Shown in pieces: positions 1 to 8,783 of a stretch of 64,000 nt of DNA. The stretch comes from Bacillota bacterium (lineage in GTDB: Bacteria; Bacillota; SHA-98; Ch115), in contig JABLXA010000002.1 of assembly GCA_013178415.1 (NCBI GenBank), positions 186,001 through 250,000 of the forward strand, in the 5' to 3' direction. Each line of letters starts with the position of its first letter. Positions within the stretch are counted from its first letter, which is position 1. A program made the translations under genes and the position numbers. The notes under the pieces were generated by a model. It was given only the letters and a program-made list of their open reading frames with translations, was not told the origin of the DNA and made no database searches.

Positions 1-478
1 TAGGATTCCTTGGGAAACATGTCTCCGCCCCAACCCCAGGCAAGTTCGAAGATATCCCTCGTCTCAACGACTCCATATTCATCTATCCTGCCGTCTCCGT
101 TCACGTCCCGCGTCAACTTTTTCGCGGTTTCGATCATCTTCTCCCATGTCCAGGTTTTATCCGCCCAGTCGGTCGGAGGATAGGAGACTCCGGCTTTATC
201 AAACAATGTCGCATTGAAGAAGCAAGCTGTGTATGCTTGAAGAAATGGGATACCGCGTAGCTGGTCCTTATAAGTCGCGCCTTCTAGGGCTACTTTGTAG
301 AAATCATTCATCCGCAGGGTTTTCTCATGCTTCTTGGCGAGGGAGGTCAAATCCATATTCATGCCACGAATGGCATGATCCATATGTGAAAAGACATGGC
401 GCTATCGCTAGAACGGCGAAGCGTATATCACCTCCGATCCCGGGACGATCTTAAGCTCCCATCTTTTCGCCTGGAATA
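1..478 (-). pseudogene. Broken extracellular sugar-binding protein gene (ABC importer), cut by window edge
   Basis: Read on the minus strand, this frame encodes the middle of a family 1 extracellular solute-binding protein. It contains the typical segments GIPFLQAYTACFFNATLFDK, TWTWEKMIETAKKLT and the calcium-loop-like DVNGDGRIDEYG. The frame has two in-frame TAG codons (408-410 and 402-404). No start with a ribosome site lies in front of the conserved part, and about 80-90 residues that should precede it are missing. A good SD (GGAGGTGAT, near 431-439) is followed in another frame by a signal-peptide-like stretch (FAVLAIAPCLF), which suggests an internal deletion with frame change. It lies downstream of the rhamnose genes in the same direction, so it was probably the rhamnose importer's binding protein. 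The rest lies outside the window. An assembly error is the main alternative. Confidence 0.6.
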
Positions 479-582
479 GGCCAGGACTCTATCCAAAGCC
501 TGACCTACTCCAAATAGTCCCAACTATTCTATTTAATTCTCCTCTGGAATAGATTTTCCTCCTGAGTAACGAAATCCGGCAG

Positions 583-1782
583 CTATTTTGACACATTTCT
601 AGTAGATACAATTTTCTCATGATATCCGCCTGAATAATAGGCAGCTATCGGATCCTCCGGCAGACCTTCTTCTACCCGGAACTTGGCCAGGAGCGGGCGC
701 ACATCCGTCTCAAAAGCATCTCGCAGTATGGATTCGGCTCCCAGCACATCACCGTCCGCCTGGGCCCTTGCAAGGGCGACACGATCCACAAGAAGCGCCT
801 TGGCCAGTGCCGTTTGAATATTGATGACAGAGCGGATCATGGCAGGAATCTTTGGCTCTATATTATGGCTCTGGTCTATCATATACCCTATTCGGGAGGC
901 ATGGTCGGAAATTGAAGGATCATCATCTTCGAGCGCATCTACCAGTTCATTGAAGATCAGGAACAATTGATAGGGGTTGCTGCTACCGGTAATCAGGTCG
1001 TCGTCAGCATATTTCCGGTCATTGAAATGGAAACCGCCCAACCGGCCCTCAAATATGAGAGTCGCAACGATATGCTCTATGTTGGCTCCATGCAAATGGT
1101 GACCCAGATCAACCAATACCTGGGCTCGGGGGCCAAGGCGCATAGCCAAGGCATAGGCTGATCCCCAATCTGCGACATCGGTATGATAGAACGCAGGCTC
1201 AAAGGGCTTATATTCTATCAGGAGGCGCATCCCCTCCGGCATCGCCGCATATGTCTCCTCCAGAGCCTCTATAAGCCACTCACGACGTTTGCGGAAATTC
1301 CCCTGGCCAGGGAAATTCGTACCATCGGACAGCCACAGGCTGATCATAGATGAATTCACCTCTTTGGCTATCTGGACGCATTCCAGAAGATGATTCCTGG
1401 CCCGCCTCCTGATGCTGGCATCCGCATGGCAGAGGCTCCCTAGCATATATTCATGATCCTGAAAAAGATTGGGATTCACAGCACCAACCTTGAGTCCCAG
1501 GCTTTCAGCCCTGCGCTTCAGGGCCCCATAGTCATCGACTTTATCCCATGGGATATGTATAGCCACAGACGGACAAGCGCCTGTCAGCTGATGCACAAGA
1601 GCAGCATCTTCTAGTTTTTCCCATATATCCCGAGCCGCCCCAGGCTGTGGGAACACCTGAAATCTGGTTCCGGCATTTCCATATCCCCATGATGGAGTTT
1701 CCACCTTAAAATCGCGAAGCCTCTCTCTAAAAGTCTCAGGGTTTATTCCCCGCCCTCGAAGAGTCTCCCAAGCATCCGTCAT
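583..1782 (-). CDS. rhaI: L-rhamnose isomerase, RhaI (Gram-positive) type
   Basis: This 399-residue protein interconverts L-rhamnose and L-rhamnulose in the cytoplasm, the first step of rhamnose breakdown. It is of the xylose-isomerase-like TIM-barrel RhaI type rather than the E. coli RhaA type. Visible metal- and sugar-site segments include LLIEYKPFEPAFYHT, VLVDLGHHLHGANIEH and GGFHFNDRKYADDDL, which supply the acidic and histidine ligands expected of the family. Start ATG at 1782 follows GGGAGG with about nine bases of spacing. It is the third gene of a minus-strand operon after the aldolase and kinase, about 40 bases behind the kinase stop. The family call is firm; substrate choice rests on family and on the kinase neighbour. 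Confidence 0.9.
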   Translation of the reverse strand: MTDAWETLRGRGINPETFRERLRDFKVETPSWGYGNAGTRFQVFPQPGAARDIWEKLEDAALVHQLTGACPSVAIHIPWDKVDDYGALKRRAESLGLKVGAVNPNLFQDHEYMLGSLCHADASIRRRARNHLLECVQIAKEVNSSMISLWLSDGTNFPGQGNFRKRREWLIEALEETYAAMPEGMRLLIEYKPFEPAFYHTDVADWGSAYALAMRLGPRAQVLVDLGHHLHGANIEHIVATLIFEGRLGGFHFNDRKYADDDLITGSSNPYQLFLIFNELVDALEDDDPSISDHASRIGYMIDQSHNIEPKIPAMIRSVINIQTALAKALLVDRVALARAQADGDVLGAESILRDAFETDVRPLLAKFRVEEGLPEDPIAAYYSGGYHEKIVSTRNVSK

Positions 1783-1823
1783 CGCAAAAGACCTCCCGTC
1801 AATTCAATGATGAGTAACGATGA

Positions 1824-3335
1824 TCAACCCCGCTCGATGAGAATCTTGAATCTCGCATATGCCTCTTCCCATGCGCCCCTTGCTTCCTCGCGCGGCTCGA
1901 ATTCTTCGAGCTGAAACGAAGCTCGGATTATTTGGCGAATCTCTGTCATATCCTTTACCTCGCCCAATGCCATAGCTTGGACCAACAGGTTGCCAATAGC
2001 TGTCGCCTCAGCAGGCCCGGCAATCACAATTCGGCCCGTGGCATCTGCTGTATATTGATTGAGAAGGTGATTCTTGGACCCGCCTCCGACAATGTAGATG
2101 GTGTCTATATGGCGCCCAGTTATGATCTCCAATTGTTCCAGGGTCATCCGATAACGTAGCGCCAGACTCTCCAGGGCGCAACGCAAGATCGCGCCTCTGG
2201 TTTCAGGCACAAGCTGGCCTGTGCGCTTGCAGAAATCCTGTATAGCAGCAGGCATGCTCGGCGGGTTCAGAAATGAATCATCATCTGGGTCCACAAAAGA
2301 TACTAGGGGTTTGGCCTGACCCGCCAGATGGGTCAATGCATCATAAGAAAGTGCTTCCCCTTCCTTTTGCCATTCCTTTCTGCACCTCTGTATCAACCAT
2401 AGACCCATTATGTTCTTGAGAAAGCGGAATGTCCCACCGACTCCCCCTTCATTGGTGAAGTTGAATTGAGCCACATGCTCCCCCAGATATGGCTTTTTCG
2501 TTTCGACGCCCATCAAGGACCAGGTGCCAGAGCTGATATACGCGTAATTGCCTGTTGCCATACCATCTTCATGCTTGGCTGGAGTGGCTGGGACGGCCAC
2601 TACTGCTGAAGCTGTATCATGGCAGCCAGGTAGCGCCACCGAAACGCCCATTGCGCTGGTCTCCTGCGCTATGGGGTCCCGAATCGTGCCAATCTTGGCT
2701 CCAGGAGGGATGATATCGCCAAGGATGTGGGTAGGGATCCCCATTTTCGCCAGGAGGTCGCCGGCCCATCCCCCGCCCTTTACATCCAACATTTGGCTGG
2801 TGCTCGCGATTGTATATTCATTTACCGTAAGGCCGGTGAAAAAGAAATTCAGAATGTCAGGGATGAATAGCAGCCTATGTGCTGTATCAAGCATCCTCTT
2901 ATTCTGCAGTCTCATGGCTAATAGTTGGAATAGCGTGTTAAATTGCATGAATTGGATACCTGTGTAGGCGAATATCTCCTCCTTGGGCACGATAGAAAAT
3001 GCCTTTTGGAGGATGCCGGAAGTACGGGAATCTCGGTAGTGATAGGGAGCGCCCAATAACTCACCCCGGTCATCAAGGAGCCCGAAATCAACCCCCCAAG
3101 TATCGATTCCGATGGAATCTACATGTCCTTCCCTTTGCGCGGCAAAAGCTAGGCCATGCTTCAATTCGCGGAAAATGTGCAATATGTCCCAATGTAATCC
3201 CGAAGGGAGCTCCACCGGTTCATTAGGAAAACGGTGGATTTCATGGATGGTAAGATGCTCGCCATCAAACTTGCCAAGGATAGCCCTGCCACTCTCCGCG
3301 CCAAGGTCGAAGGCCAGCAAATTCAGGTGTTTCAT
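1824..3335 (-). CDS. rhaB: Rhamnulokinase (FGGY family)
   Basis: Phosphorylates L-rhamnulose to L-rhamnulose-1-phosphate with ATP. The FGGY fold is clear: an N-terminal actin-like domain with LLAFDLGAESGRAILG and SIGIDTWGVDFGLLD, then a C-terminal ATP domain with YISSGTWSLMG and IYIVGGGSKNHLLNQYTADA. Length (503 residues) is normal for rhamnulokinases. The longest frame begins at GTG 3344, but GGAAGGTGG ends about six bases before ATG 3335, so I start there (first residues MKHLNLLAFD). It lies between the aldolase and isomerase genes with short gaps, so one transcript is likely. Among FGGY kinases the early motifs and the neighbours favour rhamnulose over xylulose or fuculose. Confidence 0.9.
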   Translation of the reverse strand: MKHLNLLAFDLGAESGRAILGKFDGEHLTIHEIHRFPNEPVELPSGLHWDILHIFRELKHGLAFAAQREGHVDSIGIDTWGVDFGLLDDRGELLGAPYHYRDSRTSGILQKAFSIVPKEEIFAYTGIQFMQFNTLFQLLAMRLQNKRMLDTAHRLLFIPDILNFFFTGLTVNEYTIASTSQMLDVKGGGWAGDLLAKMGIPTHILGDIIPPGAKIGTIRDPIAQETSAMGVSVALPGCHDTASAVVAVPATPAKHEDGMATGNYAYISSGTWSLMGVETKKPYLGEHVAQFNFTNEGGVGGTFRFLKNIMGLWLIQRCRKEWQKEGEALSYDALTHLAGQAKPLVSFVDPDDDSFLNPPSMPAAIQDFCKRTGQLVPETRGAILRCALESLALRYRMTLEQLEIITGRHIDTIYIVGGGSKNHLLNQYTADATGRIVIAGPAEATAIGNLLVQAMALGEVKDMTEIRQIIRASFQLEEFEPREEARGAWEEAYARFKILIERG

Positions 3336-3361
3336 GAACACCACCTTCCATAAACAATCCT

Positions 3362-4078
3362 TTATTTACCGGCGGTGCCGGTTAGTCTATCCGGATGGCT
3401 GGACGGACGCATACCCAAATTAGGATATCGTCCCGGAATTCGCATCTTTTTCCTCAGAGAAATGAGCTTTGCCACATCCTCACTAGACAACTCATTTTCT
3501 CCCCCAAGCAGTCTCGCATAGAAACTTATGCGCGCAAAATGCTCCACAGTTTCCATCTTATACATTGCGTGGGTAACATCTTCGGCCATAGTCAATACGC
3601 CGTGGTTCTGCAATAGCACCGCATCGTGATATTCGATGAATTCTTCCACCGAATGCGCCAATTCATCCGTAGAAGGTGTCGCGTATCTGGCCAGGGGAAT
3701 CCACCCTAGACTAATGATGACCTCCGGGAGGATACAACGATCCAAGGAGATTCCGGCTACGGCAAAGGCCGTGGCTACCAGCGGATGAGCGTGCGCCACA
3801 GCGCCAACATCAGGACGTTTTCTGTAAACGGCAAGATGCATCTTCACTTCTGAGGATGGCTTGAGGTAACCTTCTATCGGGTTCCCTTGAGCATCCACCT
3901 TCACCAGCATGTCAGGGGTCATGCGCCCCTTGCTCACTCCTGTTGGAGTCATCAGTATGGAGCCATCTGGCAGGCGTGCCGAAATATTACCGTCATTTGC
4001 CGCTACATAGCCACGTTCATAGATCCAACGTCCTGCATCCACGATCTCTTTGCGAAGTTGCTGCTCAATATTCAACAT
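3362..4078 (-). CDS. Class II aldolase, probable L-rhamnulose-1-phosphate aldolase
   Basis: Zinc-dependent aldolase of 238 residues, expected to split L-rhamnulose-1-phosphate into dihydroxyacetone phosphate and L-lactaldehyde. Class II aldolase/adducin motifs are all present: GNISAR (30-35), TPTG (44-47), catalytic Glu77 in PSSE, zinc ligands His96 and His98 in HAHP, and His159 in QNHG. By length it resembles FucA-type fuculose-phosphate aldolases more than the longer E. coli RhaD, so the rhamnulose role is inferred from the rhaB and rhaI neighbours. Start ATG follows GAGGTG with seven bases. It is the first gene of the operon. No regulator or lactaldehyde reductase gene is next to it. Confidence 0.85.
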   Translation of the reverse strand: MLNIEQQLRKEIVDAGRWIYERGYVAANDGNISARLPDGSILMTPTGVSKGRMTPDMLVKVDAQGNPIEGYLKPSSEVKMHLAVYRKRPDVGAVAHAHPLVATAFAVAGISLDRCILPEVIISLGWIPLARYATPSTDELAHSVEEFIEYHDAVLLQNHGVLTMAEDVTHAMYKMETVEHFARISFYARLLGGENELSSEDVAKLISLRKKMRIPGRYPNLGMRPSSHPDRLTGTAGK

Positions 4079-4142
4079 ATGATGTCACCTCATTAGATAA
4101 AGACATTGCAGGATACCTTTCCGGGCTGTCTGTAACCTCGAC

Positions 4143-4187
4143 CCTATTCTACCATGTTCATGAAGATCTCGGTAGATTCCGAATAGG
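4143..4187 (-). promoter_or_regulatory. Dyad in front of the rhamnose operon, possible operator
   Basis: An interrupted inverted repeat pairs CCTATTC (4143-4149) with GAATAGG (4181-4187), and ACC with GGT inside it. It lies about 65-110 bases upstream of the aldolase start. On the minus strand its downstream arm contains TAGAAT, a fair -10 box, so a repressor bound here would block that promoter. No convincing -35 box is seen. The rest of the 274-base divergent gap holds nothing else I can name. Confidence 0.3.
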
Positions 4188-4352
4188 TATTTTCATCACA
4201 TCTGGTGCCGGATGTTTTATGTGAATATAAATGCTGATCATGCGTCTAATATTGTCAGAAATCCCCAAAGGTAATGGCACGCGCCAGTTGCCTATGTTGC
4301 TCCGGCAGCAGGAACCGCCTGTGTTCAAAGGCATAGAAACGGAGGGATTATT

Positions 4353-5447
4353 TTGATTCTAACCAGTTCCCAGGCCTCACCAGGCCGGATGCAAGACCAA
4401 TCCTCAGGCCGGGTCGCAATCCGCGCCCTGGGATTGACCAAGATATTTGGCACGCTCAGAGCCGTTGACTCTGTGGACCTTGAGATCCGGACAGGCGAAG
4501 TCTTTGGGTTTCTCGGTCCGAACGGCGCTGGGAAAACCACCACTATCAACATGATCCTGGGTCTTATCAGTCCAACCGCAGGGCAGGTGGAAATCCTGGG
4601 GCAGCCGGCTCCCTGGTCGAACGCCACGATCCGCCGGCACATAGGATCTCTGCCGGACGGGGTGCAACTCTACCCATACCTTTCCGCGAGAGAAAATCTC
4701 TCTGTATTTGCTCGAATGCTCGGTGATGTTCCCGCCAGAAGGATAGACGAGGTTCTGGATCTGATCGGGCTTGCACAAAGGGCAAAGGACAGAGTCGGCG
4801 GCTATTCGCATGGGATGAAAAGACGACTGGCCCTGGCCCTGGCACTGTTACATGACCCTGAGATCCTGGTCCTGGATGAACCGGCCAATGGGCTCGATCC
4901 AGCCGGCATAAAAGAGATGCGGGATCTCATGAAAGCACTTGCCGCGCAAGGTAAGGCGATATTCCTGTCAAGCCATCTCCTGCATGAGGTCGAAATCATA
5001 TGTGACAAGGTCGCCATACTCAAACGCGGGACTATTCTGGCCCAGGGAAGAGTTGAGGAGCTTCTCAGGCAAACCCCTGCCATTGAGATGATGGTGCACG
5101 GGCCTGATATCGCCGAGGAAATCCTGCAGCAACTCCCTGAAGTAAAAAAAGTGAAGCGTAATGGGAAATGCCTGGTCATCGAATATGTCAGCGGATTTAT
5201 CAATGATATGACTATGAAGAAAGCCGATGACTCCGGCCAAGCGGACTCTGGCCGGTCACCATCAGATGGGGCGCCGCGGGCCAGCACGCAGGAGGAGGAA
5301 TATTCCATAATTGCAGGTTATCTGAACGCTGTTCTCGTCAGTCACGGCGTTTTTGCCTATGAGATCCGCCCCAAAAAAAGGGAGCTGGAGGAGATATTCT
5401 TTGACGTCACAAAGGAGGAGACAAATGTTGACGGCAGAATTGCATAA
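4353..5447 (+). CDS. ABC-2 type transporter ATP-binding protein
   Basis: Cytoplasmic ATPase of a two-gene ABC-2 type exporter. Walker A GPNGAGKT at 55-62, signature YSHGMKRRL at 151-159, Walker B ILVLDEP at 171-177 and the switch histidine in SSH near 208 are intact, so it should hydrolyse ATP. Start TTG at 4353 follows GGAGGG with six bases. The C-terminal accessory region (after about 240) carries an unusual low-complexity polar stretch near 290-316 (ADDSGQADSGRSPSDG and onward), probably a flexible linker. Its end overlaps the permease gene by 23 bases. Cargo is unknown; drug, lipid or peptide export are all possible. It is divergent from the rhamnose operon and probably unrelated. Confidence 0.88.
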   Translation: MILTSSQASPGRMQDQSSGRVAIRALGLTKIFGTLRAVDSVDLEIRTGEVFGFLGPNGAGKTTTINMILGLISPTAGQVEILGQPAPWSNATIRRHIGSLPDGVQLYPYLSARENLSVFARMLGDVPARRIDEVLDLIGLAQRAKDRVGGYSHGMKRRLALALALLHDPEILVLDEPANGLDPAGIKEMRDLMKALAAQGKAIFLSSHLLHEVEIICDKVAILKRGTILAQGRVEELLRQTPAIEMMVHGPDIAEEILQQLPEVKKVKRNGKCLVIEYVSGFINDMTMKKADDSGQADSGRSPSDGAPRASTQEEEYSIIAGYLNAVLVSHGVFAYEIRPKKRELEEIFFDVTKEETNVDGRIA

Positions 5448-6258
5448 GTTAAAGCGCCTCAGGATCGCGTGGATCCTGATGTCTATCATGATTGCCATGG
5501 AGCTCCTTATGATTATAGGTCTGGGCTATGCAGCGCGGAATTCGCCTGAAGCTCAGAATATGCCGGCCAAGGAACGCCAAGGCGCCATCGTGCTCACCAC
5601 GTTTCCTTCATCCATACCGCCGACATTAAGCTTCATTGCTTCTTTTGGGCCGCTTCTGGCATTGATCCTTGCATCTCGCCTAGTTGGGGATGAATATGCG
5701 CTAGGCACGGCAAGACAGCTGGTTTCAATGGGCCTGGACAGGCGAAGATATATAATCATCAAGATAGAGGGAGTTATCGTTGCTTCACTATTCCTGCTCA
5801 CAGGCTCCCTCCTTGCAGGCTCCATAATCTCAATTATCTTCACCCTCATATCCGGGAGGCCATTGGCTCTAAACATGCTCACAGCGGCATTTCTCGGCAA
5901 GGCCATATTCAGCATTGGCATTGCCTGGTTCACTTTGGGATTCTACTCGATATTCGCCCTTTTCCTTGCTACCCTCACCAGGTCCGCTGCCTCAGCAATT
6001 GCCACGGGGCTCTTGGTGTTCTTCCTGGAAGGGAACCTAATTGGGCTTCTCGCGAGCAAATTCTCCATAGTTGGCAGGATCGCTCCATATACTATCGGGC
6101 AGAATATAAACCAGATAATAGCTCTCATCGAGCAGGGAAAAGGGGTTTATGGCGGACTTACACATGAAGCAGCGCGAGCATTCCTGACGCTGACAGCGTG
6201 GCTCATGGCCTTTGCCGTGGGGTCGATGGAAATATTTCGCCGGCAGCAACTGAGTTAA
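5425..6258 (+). CDS. ABC-2 type transporter permease
   Basis: Membrane partner of the ATPase just upstream, 277 residues with about six predicted hydrophobic segments. An N-terminal helix (RIAWILMSIMIAMELLMII) precedes an extracellular loop. The ABC-2 core follows, including the coupling-type stretch GDEYALGTARQLVSMGLDRR after the second helix. The longest frame begins at 5353, but AAAGGAGGAG at 5411-5420 places the start at ATG 5425, overlapping the ATPase gene and implying translational coupling. Substrate cannot be deduced. No regulator gene is attached. Confidence 0.85.
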   Translation: MLTAELHKLKRLRIAWILMSIMIAMELLMIIGLGYAARNSPEAQNMPAKERQGAIVLTTFPSSIPPTLSFIASFGPLLALILASRLVGDEYALGTARQLVSMGLDRRRYIIIKIEGVIVASLFLLTGSLLAGSIISIIFTLISGRPLALNMLTAAFLGKAIFSIGIAWFTLGFYSIFALFLATLTRSAASAIATGLLVFFLEGNLIGLLASKFSIVGRIAPYTIGQNINQIIALIEQGKGVYGGLTHEAARAFLTLTAWLMAFAVGSMEIFRRQQLS

Positions 6259-6324
6259 ATTAAGTTGCTCTAGTCTAGTCGCCTAGCTCCACATGCGATT
6301 TGGCATCACCAGGCAATCGAGCCT

Positions 6325-6370
6325 GCAGCCCGGGGTATGGCTGCCCTACTCGGCACATGGTTCCCGGGCT
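6325..6370. terminator. Hairpin between convergent genes, possible bidirectional terminator
   Basis: AGCCCGGG (6327-6334) and CCCGGGCT (6363-6370) form a perfect eight-base inverted repeat. A smaller stem, GCAGCC/GGCTGC (6325-6344), is nested as an alternative. It lies where the exporter operon and the DUF4097 gene converge and touches the last codon of the latter. No clear T-run follows, so intrinsic termination is only a possibility. Confidence 0.35.
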
Positions 6371-7553
6371 ATTTCATAGCTCTTATCTGAATATTGCCAT
6401 GGGTTGTTTCCAAGACTATATTGCCCCCACCCTTGCCCAAGGTTCCCCTCACTCTCTGAGTTGTGACCTCCTTTTCTACTGGGAGACCAAGATTGTTCTC
6501 TATTCTCCCAAACTCGGTTTCGGCGCGTATACTGGCGACGGAGTCAAATGGCAAGGCAAAATCTATGGAGCCAAATCTGGTAGATATATAACAGTCCTCG
6601 CTGATGGGGCTGAGGGCTTTTACCCTGACGCTGCCCATTGAATTGCGAATATAAGTTTTCCCTAAATGCCCCTTTGCTTCCACGCGCCCGAAGGAATTTG
6701 AGACTTCAATATCTCCTGCCACGCCTGTCATCGTGATCGCTCCGTAAGAATTTCTAACGCTGAGAGCGCCTTCCACGTTCTCTACATCAACATTGCCAAG
6801 GCTATTTTCAATGGAAACGTCCTGACGAAGGCCACGGGCCAGGATCTTGCCAAAGGAATTCCGAATCTCCACCTGTAGACCTGGCGGCACCTCGATGGTA
6901 GAGTCGACCGCTATCCTATTTGAGCGCTCGCGACCAGCTTCCAGGTGACTAATTAGTGATCCCCCCGGATCACTAACCTGGATCATCGCCGTCTCGCCCT
7001 GTATTGCCAAGGAAATATCGGCCTCTTCTGCAACCTTTCGAGCAAGGTCTGGTGTTGGCCCATAGCCAGTGATTTCGGATGCTACTGAGATCTCCCCTAC
7101 AGGGCCCGGCAAGACCACCACCTTGCCAAAGGGATTAATAATCCTAACATGCTTTGCATTGCCGGGTATTTTCATGCTCTTTCGCGCTTCCCGTGAGGCT
7201 TTCACGGCCCTGTCCCCGATATGTATACCGACATATCCGGGAAAGATCTCGAATTTTGAAAATGGATATCCCAAGCCTCTTACCGCGCCCAACCCCACGA
7301 GAATTACCACGATGACAACAATCAGAAATATGCTCCCGAAATCAAACCCCGGAGGTTGGTCCCCCCTCTTACGGGCCAAATAGTCCTTCATCAATAGCTC
7401 GATGCCCAACATCACCAGGACCACAGGCCATAGCCTCAAGACATGCCATATCATATCGCGCCCCGTGATATTTGAAATGAGCCACAAAACGCCCACCGAT
7501 ATTAGGGTAATTGCAAGAGTGATGGTGCCGGCGCGGCTGGTTTTTATGGCCAT
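6369..7553 (-). CDS. LiaF-like membrane protein with DUF4097 (toast-rack) domain
   Basis: 394 residues. The first third holds three hydrophobic segments (around 10-30, 38-54 and 74-92), as in LiaI/LiaF-type stress proteins. The rest is a repeated beta-strand pattern (VEIRNSFGKILARG, VDVENVEGALSVRNSYGAI and similar blocks) typical of the DUF4097 adhesin-like fold. Members are often controlled by envelope-stress systems; that is family knowledge, and the exact activity is unknown. It is the last gene of an operon behind an ECF sigma factor and its anti-sigma factor, supporting a role in envelope stress. The start has only a poor SD, so an internal start cannot be excluded. Confidence 0.75.
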   Translation of the reverse strand: MAIKTSRAGTITLAITLISVGVLWLISNITGRDMIWHVLRLWPVVLVMLGIELLMKDYLARKRGDQPPGFDFGSIFLIVVIVVILVGLGAVRGLGYPFSKFEIFPGYVGIHIGDRAVKASREARKSMKIPGNAKHVRIINPFGKVVVLPGPVGEISVASEITGYGPTPDLARKVAEEADISLAIQGETAMIQVSDPGGSLISHLEAGRERSNRIAVDSTIEVPPGLQVEIRNSFGKILARGLRQDVSIENSLGNVDVENVEGALSVRNSYGAITMTGVAGDIEVSNSFGRVEAKGHLGKTYIRNSMGSVRVKALSPISEDCYISTRFGSIDFALPFDSVASIRAETEFGRIENNLGLPVEKEVTTQRVRGTLGKGGGNIVLETTHGNIQIRAMK

Positions 7554-7596
7554 GTTGTCGGGATAACTCCCGTTCCCCCTTTCTCGGGAATTGATA

Positions 7597-8214
7597 TCAG
7601 CTGCGTGCTGAACGCTCCCTGGTGAGGAGCCAAACCCCTAGGATTACCATTGCAATGGGCAAGATCACAGCGGTAATCCAGCTTGACCTCAAATACGGCC
7701 CGAAGTAGCTGATCCTGTTGAGGATCCCTATCGCCCCCAGCGCAACCAGGACCCAGCCAATGAGATTGGAATTCCTGCTGAGAAAATCCTGCGAAAATAT
7801 GCCAAGATCTGGCACCAGCTCTCCACGAGCGAGCCTTCCAGATATTTGGAAAGTATCGAAGAAACTGTAGAACCATGTAACCGGGGCCACCAGCACGGAC
7901 CATAACTGGTCAAATGGACGGCCCACCGCGCCTGCTATAAAAAGCGCCCCAAAGAAGAATGCCATGATCTGTAATCCGCGGTTCATAAGCCCCAGATACA
8001 TTTGCCCCGCCCCAGGGATGAGGGCAAATAAGAATACCAGAAAACTAGATTTTGCTTCACTCGAGGTTTTCCTTTCAGTTCTCAGAGTAGCGCCGCCCTC
8101 CGCATCCTTAGGATCGGTGATTTCAACCTTCTGGCCAGCGGCAACTTGTTCCGGCGTCGCACTAGCTCCACCAGGCAAGTTACCCTCAGTTGGATTGGAA
8201 TCTGATGTATTCAC
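7597..8214 (-). CDS. Small multi-pass membrane protein, TM2-like
   Basis: About 205 residues. A polar N-terminal tail of some 60 residues precedes three or four hydrophobic segments. The first contains LIPGAGQMYLGLMNRGLQI, a pattern found in TM2-domain and related small membrane proteins. The last two helices resemble the LiaI-type pair found in the downstream DUF4097 protein. The longest frame starts at TTG 8220, but GGAGGTG seven bases before GTG 8214 marks that codon as the start, two bases after the anti-sigma stop. Function unknown; the operon position suggests an accessory to the sigma/anti-sigma envelope-stress system. Confidence 0.7.
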   Translation of the reverse strand: MNTSDSNPTEGNLPGGASATPEQVAAGQKVEITDPKDAEGGATLRTERKTSSEAKSSFLVFLFALIPGAGQMYLGLMNRGLQIMAFFFGALFIAGAVGRPFDQLWSVLVAPVTWFYSFFDTFQISGRLARGELVPDLGIFSQDFLSRNSNLIGWVLVALGAIGILNRISYFGPYLRSSWITAVILPIAMVILGVWLLTRERSARS

Positions 8215-8216
8215 AA

Positions 8217-8780
8217 TCAAACACCTCCAAACCGCAATAGACTCATTATCAGCCCGGCCCCCTCAGAAAAGAGCCTGGGAAGTAAGACGCCGATTTCCGC
8301 TACAGAGTCACTCCTAGAGAGTAAGGCTGCTGTCATCTTTGCGGCATCTGATCTTACTATTTCAATGGAAACTGAATGTGGCAACAATTCCCCGGCTCCC
8401 AGAGTCGACCATATGAACACCAGGAACACTCCCAGGGCGGCCCCGAGAAAAGCCAGGTCGATTCCTGATGCGGGGGCCATGTGTCGCAACCGCTGGAGAG
8501 CGTAACCCCAGCACGGCAAAGTATTACTCTTCTTTTCCTCCTGGCTCCCGGCCGCCTGAAAGATCGCAGAAGCCAAATCTTCAGGCATATCCAATTCCGG
8601 GAGTTCTTCAAATATGCTCTCAAATCTTTCCCATTCAACAAGCCTTGCCTGGCATCTGTCGCACAAGCCCATATGGGACTCAAATGCAGCGATGTCAAAT
8701 ATCAATTCTTCGCGAGGAATCCGTCCCTTCTTAAAGGCGATATATGAATGAATATTACGCTCGACCTTGTCGCATCTCAA
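8217..8780 (-). CDS. Zinc-finger anti-sigma factor (membrane anchored)
   Basis: 187 residues. The N-terminal region carries the anti-sigma zinc-binding pattern His36-x3-Cys40-x2-Cys43 (HMGLCDRC). One clear membrane helix lies near 108-126 (GIDLAFLGAALGVFLVFI), leaving an external C-terminal tail. It should hold the adjacent ECF sigma factor at the membrane until an envelope signal arrives. Start TTG at 8780 lies three bases after the sigma factor stop. No site-1 protease gene is nearby. Confidence 0.82.
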   Translation of the reverse strand: MRCDKVERNIHSYIAFKKGRIPREELIFDIAAFESHMGLCDRCQARLVEWERFESIFEELPELDMPEDLASAIFQAAGSQEEKKSNTLPCWGYALQRLRHMAPASGIDLAFLGAALGVFLVFIWSTLGAGELLPHSVSIEIVRSDAAKMTAALLSRSDSVAEIGVLLPRLFSEGAGLIMSLLRFGGV

Positions 8781-8783
8781 AAC

